Of a stretch of DNA of 64,000 bases, positions 7,569 to 14,761 are shown one piece after another (positions within the stretch are counted from its first letter, which is position 1; every line of letters begins with the position of its first letter). The stretch comes from Nocardioides agri (GTDB lineage Bacteria; Actinomycetota; Actinomycetes; Propionibacteriales; Nocardioidaceae). The stretch is from the NCBI RefSeq assembly GCF_013778305.1, contig NZ_JACEIC010000002.1:747708-811707 (forward strand). The letters run 5' to 3'. Below the pieces are notes generated by a model. It ran no database searches, had not been told where the DNA came from, and saw only the letters and a program-made list of their open reading frames with translations. The position numbers were made by a program, and so were the translations under genes.

Positions 7569-8316
7569 GGACCACTCCTCTCGTCCACAGCACCGCGCCG
7601 GGCAGCGTGGCGACCAGCGCGAGCACGCCGTAGAGGACGGCGACCGTGGCACCCTGCGCGGCGCCGAGGCCGGCGGCGGCGAACGCGGCCGCGGCGACGC
7701 CCTCGCGCGGGCCCCAGCCCGCGACGTTGAGGGGTACGGCGGCCGCCAGCATCACCAACAGCGCGAGCGGCAGCAGGGCACCGAGCGACGCGCCGGTGCC
7801 GGCGGCACGGGCCGCGACCAGGAAGACGACCACGTGCCCCGCGGCCGCGACCAAGGACGCGACGACGACGACCGGCCAGCGCACCAGGGCGGCCACGAGC
7901 CCGGCCGCGAGCAGCGCCGAGGCCCACGGTGCCGGCCCGAGCAGGAGCACGCCACCCGCGGCAACCGCCTGCACCGCCTGACCGCTCCCGCGGTCGGCGA
8001 CCACCGGGAGGGTCCCGTGCCGGACGGCTCGGTGCACGTCGCCCACGACCCCGGTGGGGAGGGTCGCGTTGAGGAACTGTGAGCGGTAGTAGGCCGCCAC
8101 GGCGTCGCGCAGCGGCACCTCGACGCCCAGCCGGTGGGCGAGCACCTGCCACCGCCACGCGCAGCAGACGGTGGTCACAGCGGTGATCGCCATGGCGGCG
8201 GCGAGCGCCGCGGGGCCGGCCGACCGGACGGCCTGGACGAACGGCTCCGGGCCGACCCACCACGCGACGGCCGCGAGGACGGCGGCCCCGCCGAGGACCC
8301 GCAGCCGCGGGCTCAT
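7561..8316 (-). CDS. LPG_synthase_TM-type (flippase-like) membrane protein
   Basis: A 251-residue integral membrane protein with about seven hydrophobic segments. YYRSQFLNATLPTGVVGDVHRAVRH (residues about 80-105, quoted here in part as FLNATLPTGVVGD) and LNVAGWGPREG are signatures of the lysylphosphatidylglycerol synthase transmembrane / AglD (UPF0104) family. Members translocate lipids or glycolipids, or act beside glycosyltransferases in cell-envelope glycolipid pathways. The ATG at 8316 overlaps the glycosyltransferase stop by 4 bp. No catalytic MprF domain is attached. In this operon it plausibly flips a glycosylated product, which is inference. Confidence 0.8.
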   Translation of the reverse strand: MSPRLRVLGGAAVLAAVAWWVGPEPFVQAVRSAGPAALAAAMAITAVTTVCCAWRWQVLAHRLGVEVPLRDAVAAYYRSQFLNATLPTGVVGDVHRAVRHGTLPVVADRGSGQAVQAVAAGGVLLLGPAPWASALLAAGLVAALVRWPVVVVASLVAAAGHVVVFLVAARAAGTGASLGALLPLALLVMLAAAVPLNVAGWGPREGVAAAAFAAAGLGAAQGATVAVLYGVLALVATLPGAVLWTRGVVRA

Positions 8317-9218
8317 CGCGCCGCCGCCAGCGCCTCGGCCACCAGGGCGGTCGTGCGGTCCCATCCGGTCAGCGCGTCCCGGCGCTCACGCGCGGCGTCG
8401 CGCAGCGCGGCGCGGTGCCCGGCGTCGGTGAGCCAGCGCCGGAGTGCGGCAGCCAGCGCGTCGGCGTCGTCGGGCGGGACCAGGACCCCACCGCCGCCGA
8501 GCGCCTCGCGCACCCCGCCGACGTCGCTGGCGACCACCGGCACGCCCCGCGCGAGCGCCTCCGTGACCACCATGCCGTAGGTCTCGGCGCGCGAGGCGAG
8601 CACGACGAGGTCGGCCTCGGCGTACGTCGCGTCGAGCTCCGCCCGGGGCAGCGGACCGGTCAACCGGACGACGGGGTCGAGACCGGACGCGAAGCCGGGC
8701 TCGATCGCGGTGGAGCCGACGCCGCGGCACGACCACGGCAGGTCGCCGAGCGTGCCGAGCGCGGCGGCCAGCACGTCGTAGCCCTTGAGCCGGGTGACGG
8801 CACCGACGCAGAGCAGCGCGGTCCCCGTCGGCGAGCCCGGGGTCAACGGCGCGGGGTCGACCCCGGGCTCGGCGACGACGACCCGGTCCGGGTCGAGCGC
8901 GTGCTGCTCGACGAGCAACGCGCGGGTCCAGCGGCTGGTGCACACGACCCCCGCTGCGGCGCGGAGCACGGCGCCCTCCCACTCCTCCGCGCGCGGCATG
9001 TGCACCAGCTCGACCAGCCGCACCCGAGCGGCCTCCTCGACCAGCTCCGGCCCCGCCAGCAGGCCGTCGACCAGGACCATCGCGCCGTCGGGAACGGTCG
9101 CCATGGAGGCGTGCTCGACGGCGCCGAGCCCGTCGATCACCCGGCGGTCGTAGACGTTGCCGCCGCTCGGCCGGGCCGGGTCGTCGACGCCCTCGGGACG
9201 CACCACGTGGACGGTCAC
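8313..9218 (-). CDS. GT4-family glycosyltransferase
   Basis: A 301-residue GT-B fold enzyme, short for the family because the N-terminal acceptor domain is compact. Donor-site features are [17 protein letters not shown], the E-x7-E region EAD...[17 protein letters not shown], and [12 protein letters not shown]. The N-terminus ([21 protein letters not shown]) carries the glycine-rich acceptor loop common in GT4 enzymes. It starts at a GTG overlapping the PTPS-like stop by 4 bp and ends overlapping the flippase-like gene. It probably adds a sugar to the pathway intermediate or to a lipid carrier; sugar and acceptor are unknown. Confidence 0.82.
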   Translation of the reverse strand: MTVHVVRPEGVDDPARPSGGNVYDRRVIDGLGAVEHASMATVPDGAMVLVDGLLAGPELVEEAARVRLVELVHMPRAEEWEGAVLRAAAGVVCTSRWTRALLVEQHALDPDRVVVAEPGVDPAPLTPGSPTGTALLCVGAVTRLKGYDVLAAALGTLGDLPWSCRGVGSTAIEPGFASGLDPVVRLTGPLPRAELDATYAEADLVVLASRAETYGMVVTEALARGVPVVASDVGGVREALGGGGVLVPPDDADALAAALRRWLTDAGHRAALRDAARERRDALTGWDRTTALVAEALAAAR

Positions 9219-9595
9219 AGCGACCTCTCGTAGCTCGCCCACGCGACGTGCGACTCGTGCAGGGTGACGACGAGCCGGGTCGCCGGCCCGAGTGCGGCGG
9301 CCCCGGCGGCGAGCCGGTCGGCGACGGTCCGGGCGAGCACCTCCGTGGTCGTGTTGGCGCCGGCCAGGTCGGGCTCGTCGTCGAGGTTGCGGTAGGTCAG
9401 CCCGCCCAGCACGCCGCGCAGCAGCTCGGTGGCGGCGCCGATGTCGAGCAGGATGCCGTCGGGCCCGAGCTCCGGGCCCGAGAACGCCGCGTCCACGACG
9501 TACGTCGCGCCGTGCAGCCGCTGCGCGGGTCCGAACACCTCGCCGCGCAGGCTGTGGGCGATCATCATGTGGTCGCGGACCGTCACGGTGTACAC
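9215..9595 (-). CDS. PTPS/QueD-like protein with altered active site
   Basis: A 126-residue T-fold protein that aligns over its length with 6-pyruvoyl-tetrahydropterin synthase / 6-carboxytetrahydropterin synthase. Zinc ligands H14 and H28 (RLHGAT) remain, but the third His of the HGH motif is A30. The catalytic Cys just before RLHG is A24, and the catalytic Asp-His pair of LDH is replaced by T67-Y68 in LTYRNLDD. The pterin-anchoring Glu is kept as E114 in LHESH. I infer that a GTP-derived pterin or pyrimidine ligand is still bound but the reaction differs from PTPS/QueD. Thirteen bp overlap the dehydrogenase gene upstream. Confidence 0.78.
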   Translation of the reverse strand: MYTVTVRDHMMIAHSLRGEVFGPAQRLHGATYVVDAAFSGPELGPDGILLDIGAATELLRGVLGGLTYRNLDDEPDLAGANTTTEVLARTVADRLAAGAAALGPATRLVVTLHESHVAWASYERSL

Positions 9596-10617
9596 GGGTC
9601 CCCCTCGGCGTAGGTGACCGTGTGGCAGAGGCCGGCCAGCCGCCCGGCGGCGAGGGCGGCCATCACCTCGGGCAGGTCCTCGAACGGTGAGTCACCGGTG
9701 AGCAGCGCGTCGTACGCCGGGTCGCGCAGCAGCCGCAGCGCGATCGCGAGCCGGTCGGCGTGGGAGTGCCGGTGCCGGCGCGCGGCCGCCACGGCACCCA
9801 CCTGGCTGGCCCGGACCGTCAGCCGCCGGGAGTGGAAGGAGGCGCCGAGCGCGAGGTGCACGCGCTGGTCGCCGTACCAGCTGAGGTCGAGCACGGTGCC
9901 CTCCGGCGCGAGCAGGTCGAGCGACCGCTGCAGCCCCGCGGCGGTCGCGCTCGTGTGCACGACCGCGTCCAGCCCGGTCGGGGCCATCGGCGGGTCGGCG
10001 AAGCCGACGCCCAGCTGCCGGGCGACGTCGGCCCGGTGGGGGTCGACGTCGACCAGCGTGACCTCGACCTCGGGGATCCGCGCGAGCAGGCGGGCGACGC
10101 TGCACCCGACCATGCCGGCGCCGACCACCGCGACCCGGTCACCGGGCAGCGGCCCGAGGTCCCACACGGCGTTGAGCGCCGTCTCGACGGTGCCGGCGAG
10201 CACCGCCCGGCGCGCGGGCACGCCGTCGGGGACCACGACGACGGCGTCGGCCGGCACGACGTACGCCGTCTGGTGCGGGTGGAGGCAGAAGACCGTGCGC
10301 CCCCGCAGCGCGGCCGGGCCCGCCTCCACCCGCCCGACGGAGAGGTAGCCGTACTTGACCGGGCCGGGGAAGGTGCCGGCCTGGAACGGAGCGCGCATCG
10401 CCTCGCGCTCCTCGGCGGGCACGCCGCCACGGTGGACCAGCAGCTCGGTCCCGCGGCTGATGCCCGAGTGGAGGGAGCGCACCAGCACCTCGCCGGGACC
10501 GGGCTCGGGCAGGTCCTCGACGCGCAGCTCGCCCGTGCCGGGCTCGCGCAGCCAGTAGGCCGTCGCGGTGCGCGTGCCGGTGAACCGGACCCGAGTCGGT
10601 GCCGTATGGCTGGTCAC
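9583..10617 (-). CDS. MDR-family dehydrogenase lacking the usual catalytic zinc ligands
   Basis: A 344-residue medium-chain dehydrogenase/reductase. The Rossmann motif [18 protein letters not shown] and the N-terminal catalytic domain are clear. At the positions of the zinc ligands of alcohol dehydrogenase the sequence reads [15 protein letters not shown] and [12 protein letters not shown], with neither the Cys nor the GHE motif, as in BchC-like MDR enzymes. It is the first gene of the minus-strand operon; starts GTG 10617 or GTG 10626 are possible and only about 20 bp separate it from the divergent phosphotransferase gene. Oxidation of a sugar or polyol hydroxyl in the pathway is a reasonable guess. 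Confidence 0.75.
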   Translation of the reverse strand: MTSHTAPTRVRFTGTRTATAYWLREPGTGELRVEDLPEPGPGEVLVRSLHSGISRGTELLVHRGGVPAEEREAMRAPFQAGTFPGPVKYGYLSVGRVEAGPAALRGRTVFCLHPHQTAYVVPADAVVVVPDGVPARRAVLAGTVETALNAVWDLGPLPGDRVAVVGAGMVGCSVARLLARIPEVEVTLVDVDPHRADVARQLGVGFADPPMAPTGLDAVVHTSATAAGLQRSLDLLAPEGTVLDLSWYGDQRVHLALGASFHSRRLTVRASQVGAVAAARRHRHSHADRLAIALRLLRDPAYDALLTGDSPFEDLPEVMAALAAGRLAGLCHTVTYAEGDPCTP

Positions 10618-10637
10618 ACCCCACACACGGAGGCGCG

Positions 10638-12644
10638 GTGGCTCGGGTTCAGCATCCGGCGAACGTGATCACCGGCGTGCGGCTGGCGCTGGCGATCGGG
10701 TTCGCGGTCGTCGGGCCCACCGGCACCGGTCTGACGCTGGTCGCCCTCGGGCTCGCGCTCGACTGGGTCGACGGCCAGGTCGCCCGTCGCACCGGCACCG
10801 CGAGCCGCTTCGGCGCCCGGTTCGACATGGAGACCGACGCCTTCCTCATCGCCGTGCTCAGCGGGTACGCCGCCGCGGCGTACGGCTGGTGGGTGCTGCT
10901 GATCGGCGCCGCGCGCTACCTGCTCTGGCTGGCGGAGCGGGTCGCGCCCTGGCTACGGCGCCCGGTGCCGCCGCGCTACTGGCGCAAGGTCGTCGCCGCG
11001 GTGCAGGGCATCGTGCTCGCGGTCGCGCTCTCCGGGCTGGTGCCGCGCGCGGTCGCGTCGGCCGCGTTGGTGGTCGCGCTCGCGCTGCTCGCGGAGTCCT
11101 TTGGCCGCGACGTGTGGTGGCTCTGGCGCTGCCGGACCGAGCCCGCCACGGCGTACCCCACCGGCGGTGGGCCGACCCTGGTGGCGATCGGCGTGGTCTG
11201 GGCGGCGCTGCTGCTGCCCGCGGGTCCGGCGGGGCTGCTGCGGGTGCCCGCCGAGGCGCTGGTGCTGGTGGGCGTCGCCCTGCTCCCCCGTGGCCGCCGG
11301 GTCGCCGCCGCGCTGCTCGGGGTGCTGCTCGCGGTGCTGGTCGTCGTGCACGCGATGGACCGCGGGTTCGAGACGTTCCTGGACCGGCCGTTCGACCCCG
11401 TCACCGACTGGCACTACCTCGGCCCGGGCGTCGACGTGCTCGGCGACTCGATCGGCGACCCGGCCGCCTGGGCGACGGCCGCGCTGGCCCTGGTCACCGT
11501 CGTCGCCCTCCTGGTCGCGCTGCCGCTGGCCACGGTCCGGGTGGCCGGGTCGCTGGCCCGGCACCGGCGCCCGGCGTACGCCCTCGGCGCCGCCTGCCTG
11601 GTCGCGCCCCTGCTCCCGCTGGGCTCGACGGCGGCCGGCGGGCTCGCCGTCGACGAGGTGCGACAGGTGCACACCGACCTCGCCGACCAGCGGGCCTTCG
11701 CCGCCGAGATCGACACCGACCCGTACGCCGGCGCGCCGCCCGACCTGCGCAGGCTGCGCGGCGCGGACGTGCTGGTGGTGTTCGTCGAGTCCTACGGCCG
11801 GGTGGCGCTCGACATGCCGGCGACGTCGGCGGCCGTCACCGACGGCACAAGTCGCCTGGACGCGTCGGGGTGGCACACCCGCAGCGCCTTCCTGACCTCA
11901 CCGACGTTCGGGGCGGCGAGCTGGCTGGCGCACTCGACGCTCCAGTCCGGCCTGTGGGTCGACAGCCAGCGCCGCTACGACCAGCTGCTCGACGCGGACC
12001 GGACCACGCTCACGTCGGCGTTCGAGCGGGCCGGCTGGCGCACGGCGTTCGACGTGCCGGCGAACACCCGGGACTGGCCCGAGGGCCAGGCGTTCTACGG
12101 CTTCGACCGCCTCTACGACTCGCGCAACGTCGGCTACCGCGGTCCGGAGAGCGGCTACGCCAAGGTGCCCGACCAGTACACGCTCTCGACGTTCCAGGAC
12201 CGCGAGCTCACCGGGTCCCCGGTCTTCGCCGAGATCGACCTGGTGTCGAGCCACCACCCGTGGACGCCACCACCGTCGCTGGTGCCCTGGGACGAGGTCG
12301 GCGACGGGACCCGGCTGCGGCCCCGTGCGGAGACCCTGGACGACGTCCGCGACAAGTACGACCGCAACATCGCCTACTCGCTGACCACGCTCGTGTCCTG
12401 GCTGGAGACGCAGCCCGACGACGACCTCGTGCTCCTCGTGCTCGGCGACCACCAGCCCCACTCCTACGTCACCGGGCCGCGACCCGGACACGACGTCCCG
12501 GTCACCGTGGTCGCGCGCGACCCGCGCGTGCTGCGGCGGATCGCCGGCTGGGGCTGGCGCCCCGGGCTGCGGCCGAGCGAGGACGGGCCGGTGTGGCGGA
12601 TGGACGCCGTCCGGGACCGCTTCCTCGACGCCTTCTCGGGGTGA
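10638..12644 (+). CDS. fusion of CDP-alcohol phosphotransferase and membrane sulfatase/phosphotransferase-like domain
   Basis: A 668-residue membrane protein. The N-terminal part carries a perfect CDP-alcohol phosphatidyltransferase motif D-x2-DG-x2-AR-x8-G-x3-D-x3-D (D42, D45-G46, A49-R50, G59, D63, D67). Further transmembrane segments follow to about residue 330. The C-terminal half resembles the alkaline-phosphatase/sulfatase superfamily of LtaS-like enzymes, with VVFVESYGR near residue 382 and VLGDHQPHS near 602. The GTG at 10638 has a GGAGG site 4 nt upstream. It diverges from the pterin-like operon with almost no spacer, which suggests shared control. Combining both phosphotransferase types in one chain is unusual. 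Confidence 0.8.
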   Translation: MARVQHPANVITGVRLALAIGFAVVGPTGTGLTLVALGLALDWVDGQVARRTGTASRFGARFDMETDAFLIAVLSGYAAAAYGWWVLLIGAARYLLWLAERVAPWLRRPVPPRYWRKVVAAVQGIVLAVALSGLVPRAVASAALVVALALLAESFGRDVWWLWRCRTEPATAYPTGGGPTLVAIGVVWAALLLPAGPAGLLRVPAEALVLVGVALLPRGRRVAAALLGVLLAVLVVVHAMDRGFETFLDRPFDPVTDWHYLGPGVDVLGDSIGDPAAWATAALALVTVVALLVALPLATVRVAGSLARHRRPAYALGAACLVAPLLPLGSTAAGGLAVDEVRQVHTDLADQRAFAAEIDTDPYAGAPPDLRRLRGADVLVVFVESYGRVALDMPATSAAVTDGTSRLDASGWHTRSAFLTSPTFGAASWLAHSTLQSGLWVDSQRRYDQLLDADRTTLTSAFERAGWRTAFDVPANTRDWPEGQAFYGFDRLYDSRNVGYRGPESGYAKVPDQYTLSTFQDRELTGSPVFAEIDLVSSHHPWTPPPSLVPWDEVGDGTRLRPRAETLDDVRDKYDRNIAYSLTTLVSWLETQPDDDLVLLVLGDHQPHSYVTGPRPGHDVPVTVVARDPRVLRRIAGWGWRPGLRPSEDGPVWRMDAVRDRFLDAFSG

Positions 12645-12648
12645 GGCG

Positions 12649-13377
12649 TCAGCCGGCGAGCTCGAACGCCGGCCGCCCGTCGGAGGTCTGGATCTCCACC
12701 GCGGCGATGTCGTCGCGGGCCAGGTAGGTCGCGCCGCTGACCTTCATCGTCTTGCCCGGCAGGCCGGTCCAGGTCGCCACCTGCTGGGTGTCGCCGTCCG
12801 TGGAGCGCACGACCAGGGCGTACGTCGGGGCCGAGCCGTCGTCCCCGTAGCCCGGCTCCTCGCCCTCACCGGCCCACCGGCAGACGACGTCGAGGCGGGT
12901 GCCCCAGGCGACGGAGGTGAGCGCGACGGTCGCGGCGTCGTCGCCACCGGGATGGACCGGGGTCATGTCCTGGGCCGGCGCGGTCGACGGGCCGCTGCTC
13001 GCCGGCGGCTCGGCGACCGGGGAGCCGCCGTCGTCGTCCACCACCGCGAACACCGTCACGGACGCGGCCGCGATCGCGGCCACGGCCGCCGCAGCGGCCA
13101 GCCCGACCACCCAGCGGCGCCGTCGCTCGGTGCGACGGGCGTGGTCCAGGAGTGCCGGCAGCAGCGTGTCGGGCAGCGGCTCCGCGGCCGGCGGGACCTC
13201 GACGTCGTCGACCGGCACCCGCGCCAGCAGACCCGGGAGACCGGCGATCTCGCGCACGGACCGCTCGCACTCGGCGCAGCCGGAGAGGTGGCGCTCGAAC
13301 GCGAGCCGCTCGGCCGGGGGCAGGGCGCCCAGCACGTAGGCGGCGTCGTCGAACGCGAAGGGGCAGGGCGCGGTCAT
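12649..13377 (-). CDS. zinc-finger anti-sigma factor, membrane anchored
   Basis: A 242-residue protein. The N-terminal zinc-binding anti-sigma motif is H30-x3-C34-x2-C37 (RHLSGCAEC). A single transmembrane helix follows near residues 96-118 (WVVGLAAAAAVAAIAAAS), then an extracytoplasmic domain beginning with a proline/serine-rich linker. The ATG overlaps the sigma-factor stop by 4 bp, the standard arrangement for a cognate pair. The outer domain of about 110 residues (VALTSVAWGTRLDVVCRW and beyond) probably senses an envelope signal. It resembles RslA/RskA-type proteins only in layout. Confidence 0.85.
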   Translation of the reverse strand: MTAPCPFAFDDAAYVLGALPPAERLAFERHLSGCAECERSVREIAGLPGLLARVPVDDVEVPPAAEPLPDTLLPALLDHARRTERRRRWVVGLAAAAAVAAIAAASVTVFAVVDDDGGSPVAEPPASSGPSTAPAQDMTPVHPGGDDAATVALTSVAWGTRLDVVCRWAGEGEEPGYGDDGSAPTYALVVRSTDGDTQQVATWTGLPGKTMKVSGATYLARDDIAAVEIQTSDGRPAFELAG

Positions 13378-13886
13378 GCCACGACCCCCATCTCCTCGAG
13401 CACCAGGCGCAGGGCGCGCAGCGCGTAGTGGGTCCGCGACTTCACGGTGCCGGGCGGGATGCCGAGCCGTTCGGCCGCCTCGGCGACCGGCAGGCCGCGG
13501 TAGTAGCACTCCAGCAGCACCCCTCGGTGCTCGGCGGACAGCCTGGTCAGCGCCTCGGCGACCACCCACGACAGCAGCACCTGGTCGGTGCGGTCCGGCT
13601 CGCCGCGCCCGTCGGGCACGTCGGCCACGACGATCTCGCTCTGGTTGCGCTTCGTGCGCCAGTCGTCGATCACGATGTTGCGTGCCACCTTGAACAGCCA
13701 GGCCCGGACCGACCCCTGCGACTCGTCGAGCGCCGCCACGCTGCGCCAGGCGCGCAGCAGGGTCTCCTGCACCACGTCCTCCGCCCTGGCCCGGTCGTTG
13801 CCGGTCAGGCGCAGGCAGTAGCCCCAGAGCGCGGCTGCGTGCTCGTCGTGCAGCTGCTGCATCAGGGCCACCGGACCTTCGGCCAT
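13374..13886 (-). CDS. ECF sigma factor
   Basis: A 170-residue sigma-70 family protein. Region 2 includes DVVQETLLRAWR and WLFKVARNIVIDDWR; region 4 includes LSAEHRGVLLECYY and the helix-turn-helix AAERLGIPPGTVKSRTHYAL. The ATG at 13886 has a GGGAGG site 6 nt upstream; two in-frame GTGs just before it are less well placed. It is co-transcribed with the membrane anti-sigma factor. In layout it resembles mycobacterial SigL or SigK, but the target regulon cannot be read from the window. Confidence 0.88.
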   Translation of the reverse strand: MAEGPVALMQQLHDEHAAALWGYCLRLTGNDRARAEDVVQETLLRAWRSVAALDESQGSVRAWLFKVARNIVIDDWRTKRNQSEIVVADVPDGRGEPDRTDQVLLSWVVAEALTRLSAEHRGVLLECYYRGLPVAEAAERLGIPPGTVKSRTHYALRALRLVLEEMGVVA

Positions 13887-13963
13887 CACCACCTCCCACC
13901 ACCGACACGGGCGGAGGTGCCCGGCGGTTCAGTGGTGTCGGCACCAGTGTGCCGTGACACCGG

Positions 13964-14643
13964 TCACCCCTCGTGGTGCTCCCGCGCGATCTCGGCGGCG
14001 ACGTCGTTGAGCTTGGTGTTCGACTCGTGCGAGAAGCGCTGCAGCACCGCGAATGCCTGCTCGATGGTGAGCCCGTGGCGCTGCATGAGGATGCCCTGCG
14101 CCACGCCGATCTGGTGCCTGCTCCCGAGGGCGGCGCGCAGTCCGGCGATCACCTGCGCGGCGTCGAGCGCCTGCGCCGCGTGGGTCGCGAACAGCACCGC
14201 CAGGTCGTAGCCTGCTCGTCCCAGGCGTTGCGGCGGTGCGAGTAGAACGTGAGCGCCCTGAGCGTGTGCCGGCCGGCGGTCAGCTGCACCGACACCAGGG
14301 ACCGGATGCCGATCTCGGAGGCCCGGATCCCCCACGTCGGCCAGCGCAGGTCGGACGCGACGTCGTTGCTGCGGCAGACCTCCGCCGTCGCGACGGTCTC
14401 GACGATCGGGCCCTGCGCGAGCTCGTACTGGAGCTCGTCGGCCGAGGTCGCGAGCGGAGAGGATGCGGCGACGGTCCGGAAGCCGGTGCGTCGGGAGCGC
14501 AGGGCGATGGAGGCGTGGTCGCAGGACTCGACCACCTCGACGGCGAGCTCGCAGGCGCGGGCGGTCGTGACCACCTCGTCCCGCTCCCCTGCGAGCTCTT
14601 CGGACACCTTGGCGAGCATCTGCGCGAGCTCGTCGTGCTGCAT
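13964..14643 (-). pseudogene. GAF-ANTAR antitermination regulator with a frameshift
   Basis: From the ATG at 14643 (AGGAG upstream) a GAF domain reads through ELAQGPIVETV, GIRASEIGIRSLVSVQL and ALTFYSHRRNAWDEQA. In that frame the protein then becomes unrelated (TTWRCCSRPTRRR). In the next frame the missing continuation is perfect: YDLAVLFATHAAQALDAAQ, then the ANTAR domain HQIGVAQGILMQRHGLTIEQAF and RFSHESNTKLNDVAAEI up to 13964. One base is missing around 14208-14216. ANTAR proteins bind twin hairpins in nascent RNA to prevent termination. This may be a real inactivating mutation, a programmed shift or a sequencing error. Confidence 0.85.
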
Positions 14644-14761
14644 GGAAACCGGACTCCTGGCCTCGTGACCCAAGTCCCCGGCTGCTCGAGGTAGCACCAA
14701 AAATCGCTCACAGCGGGTGAAGATTCAAGCAGGCTCTCCGCATCTCACCCGTCGGTGCGAG

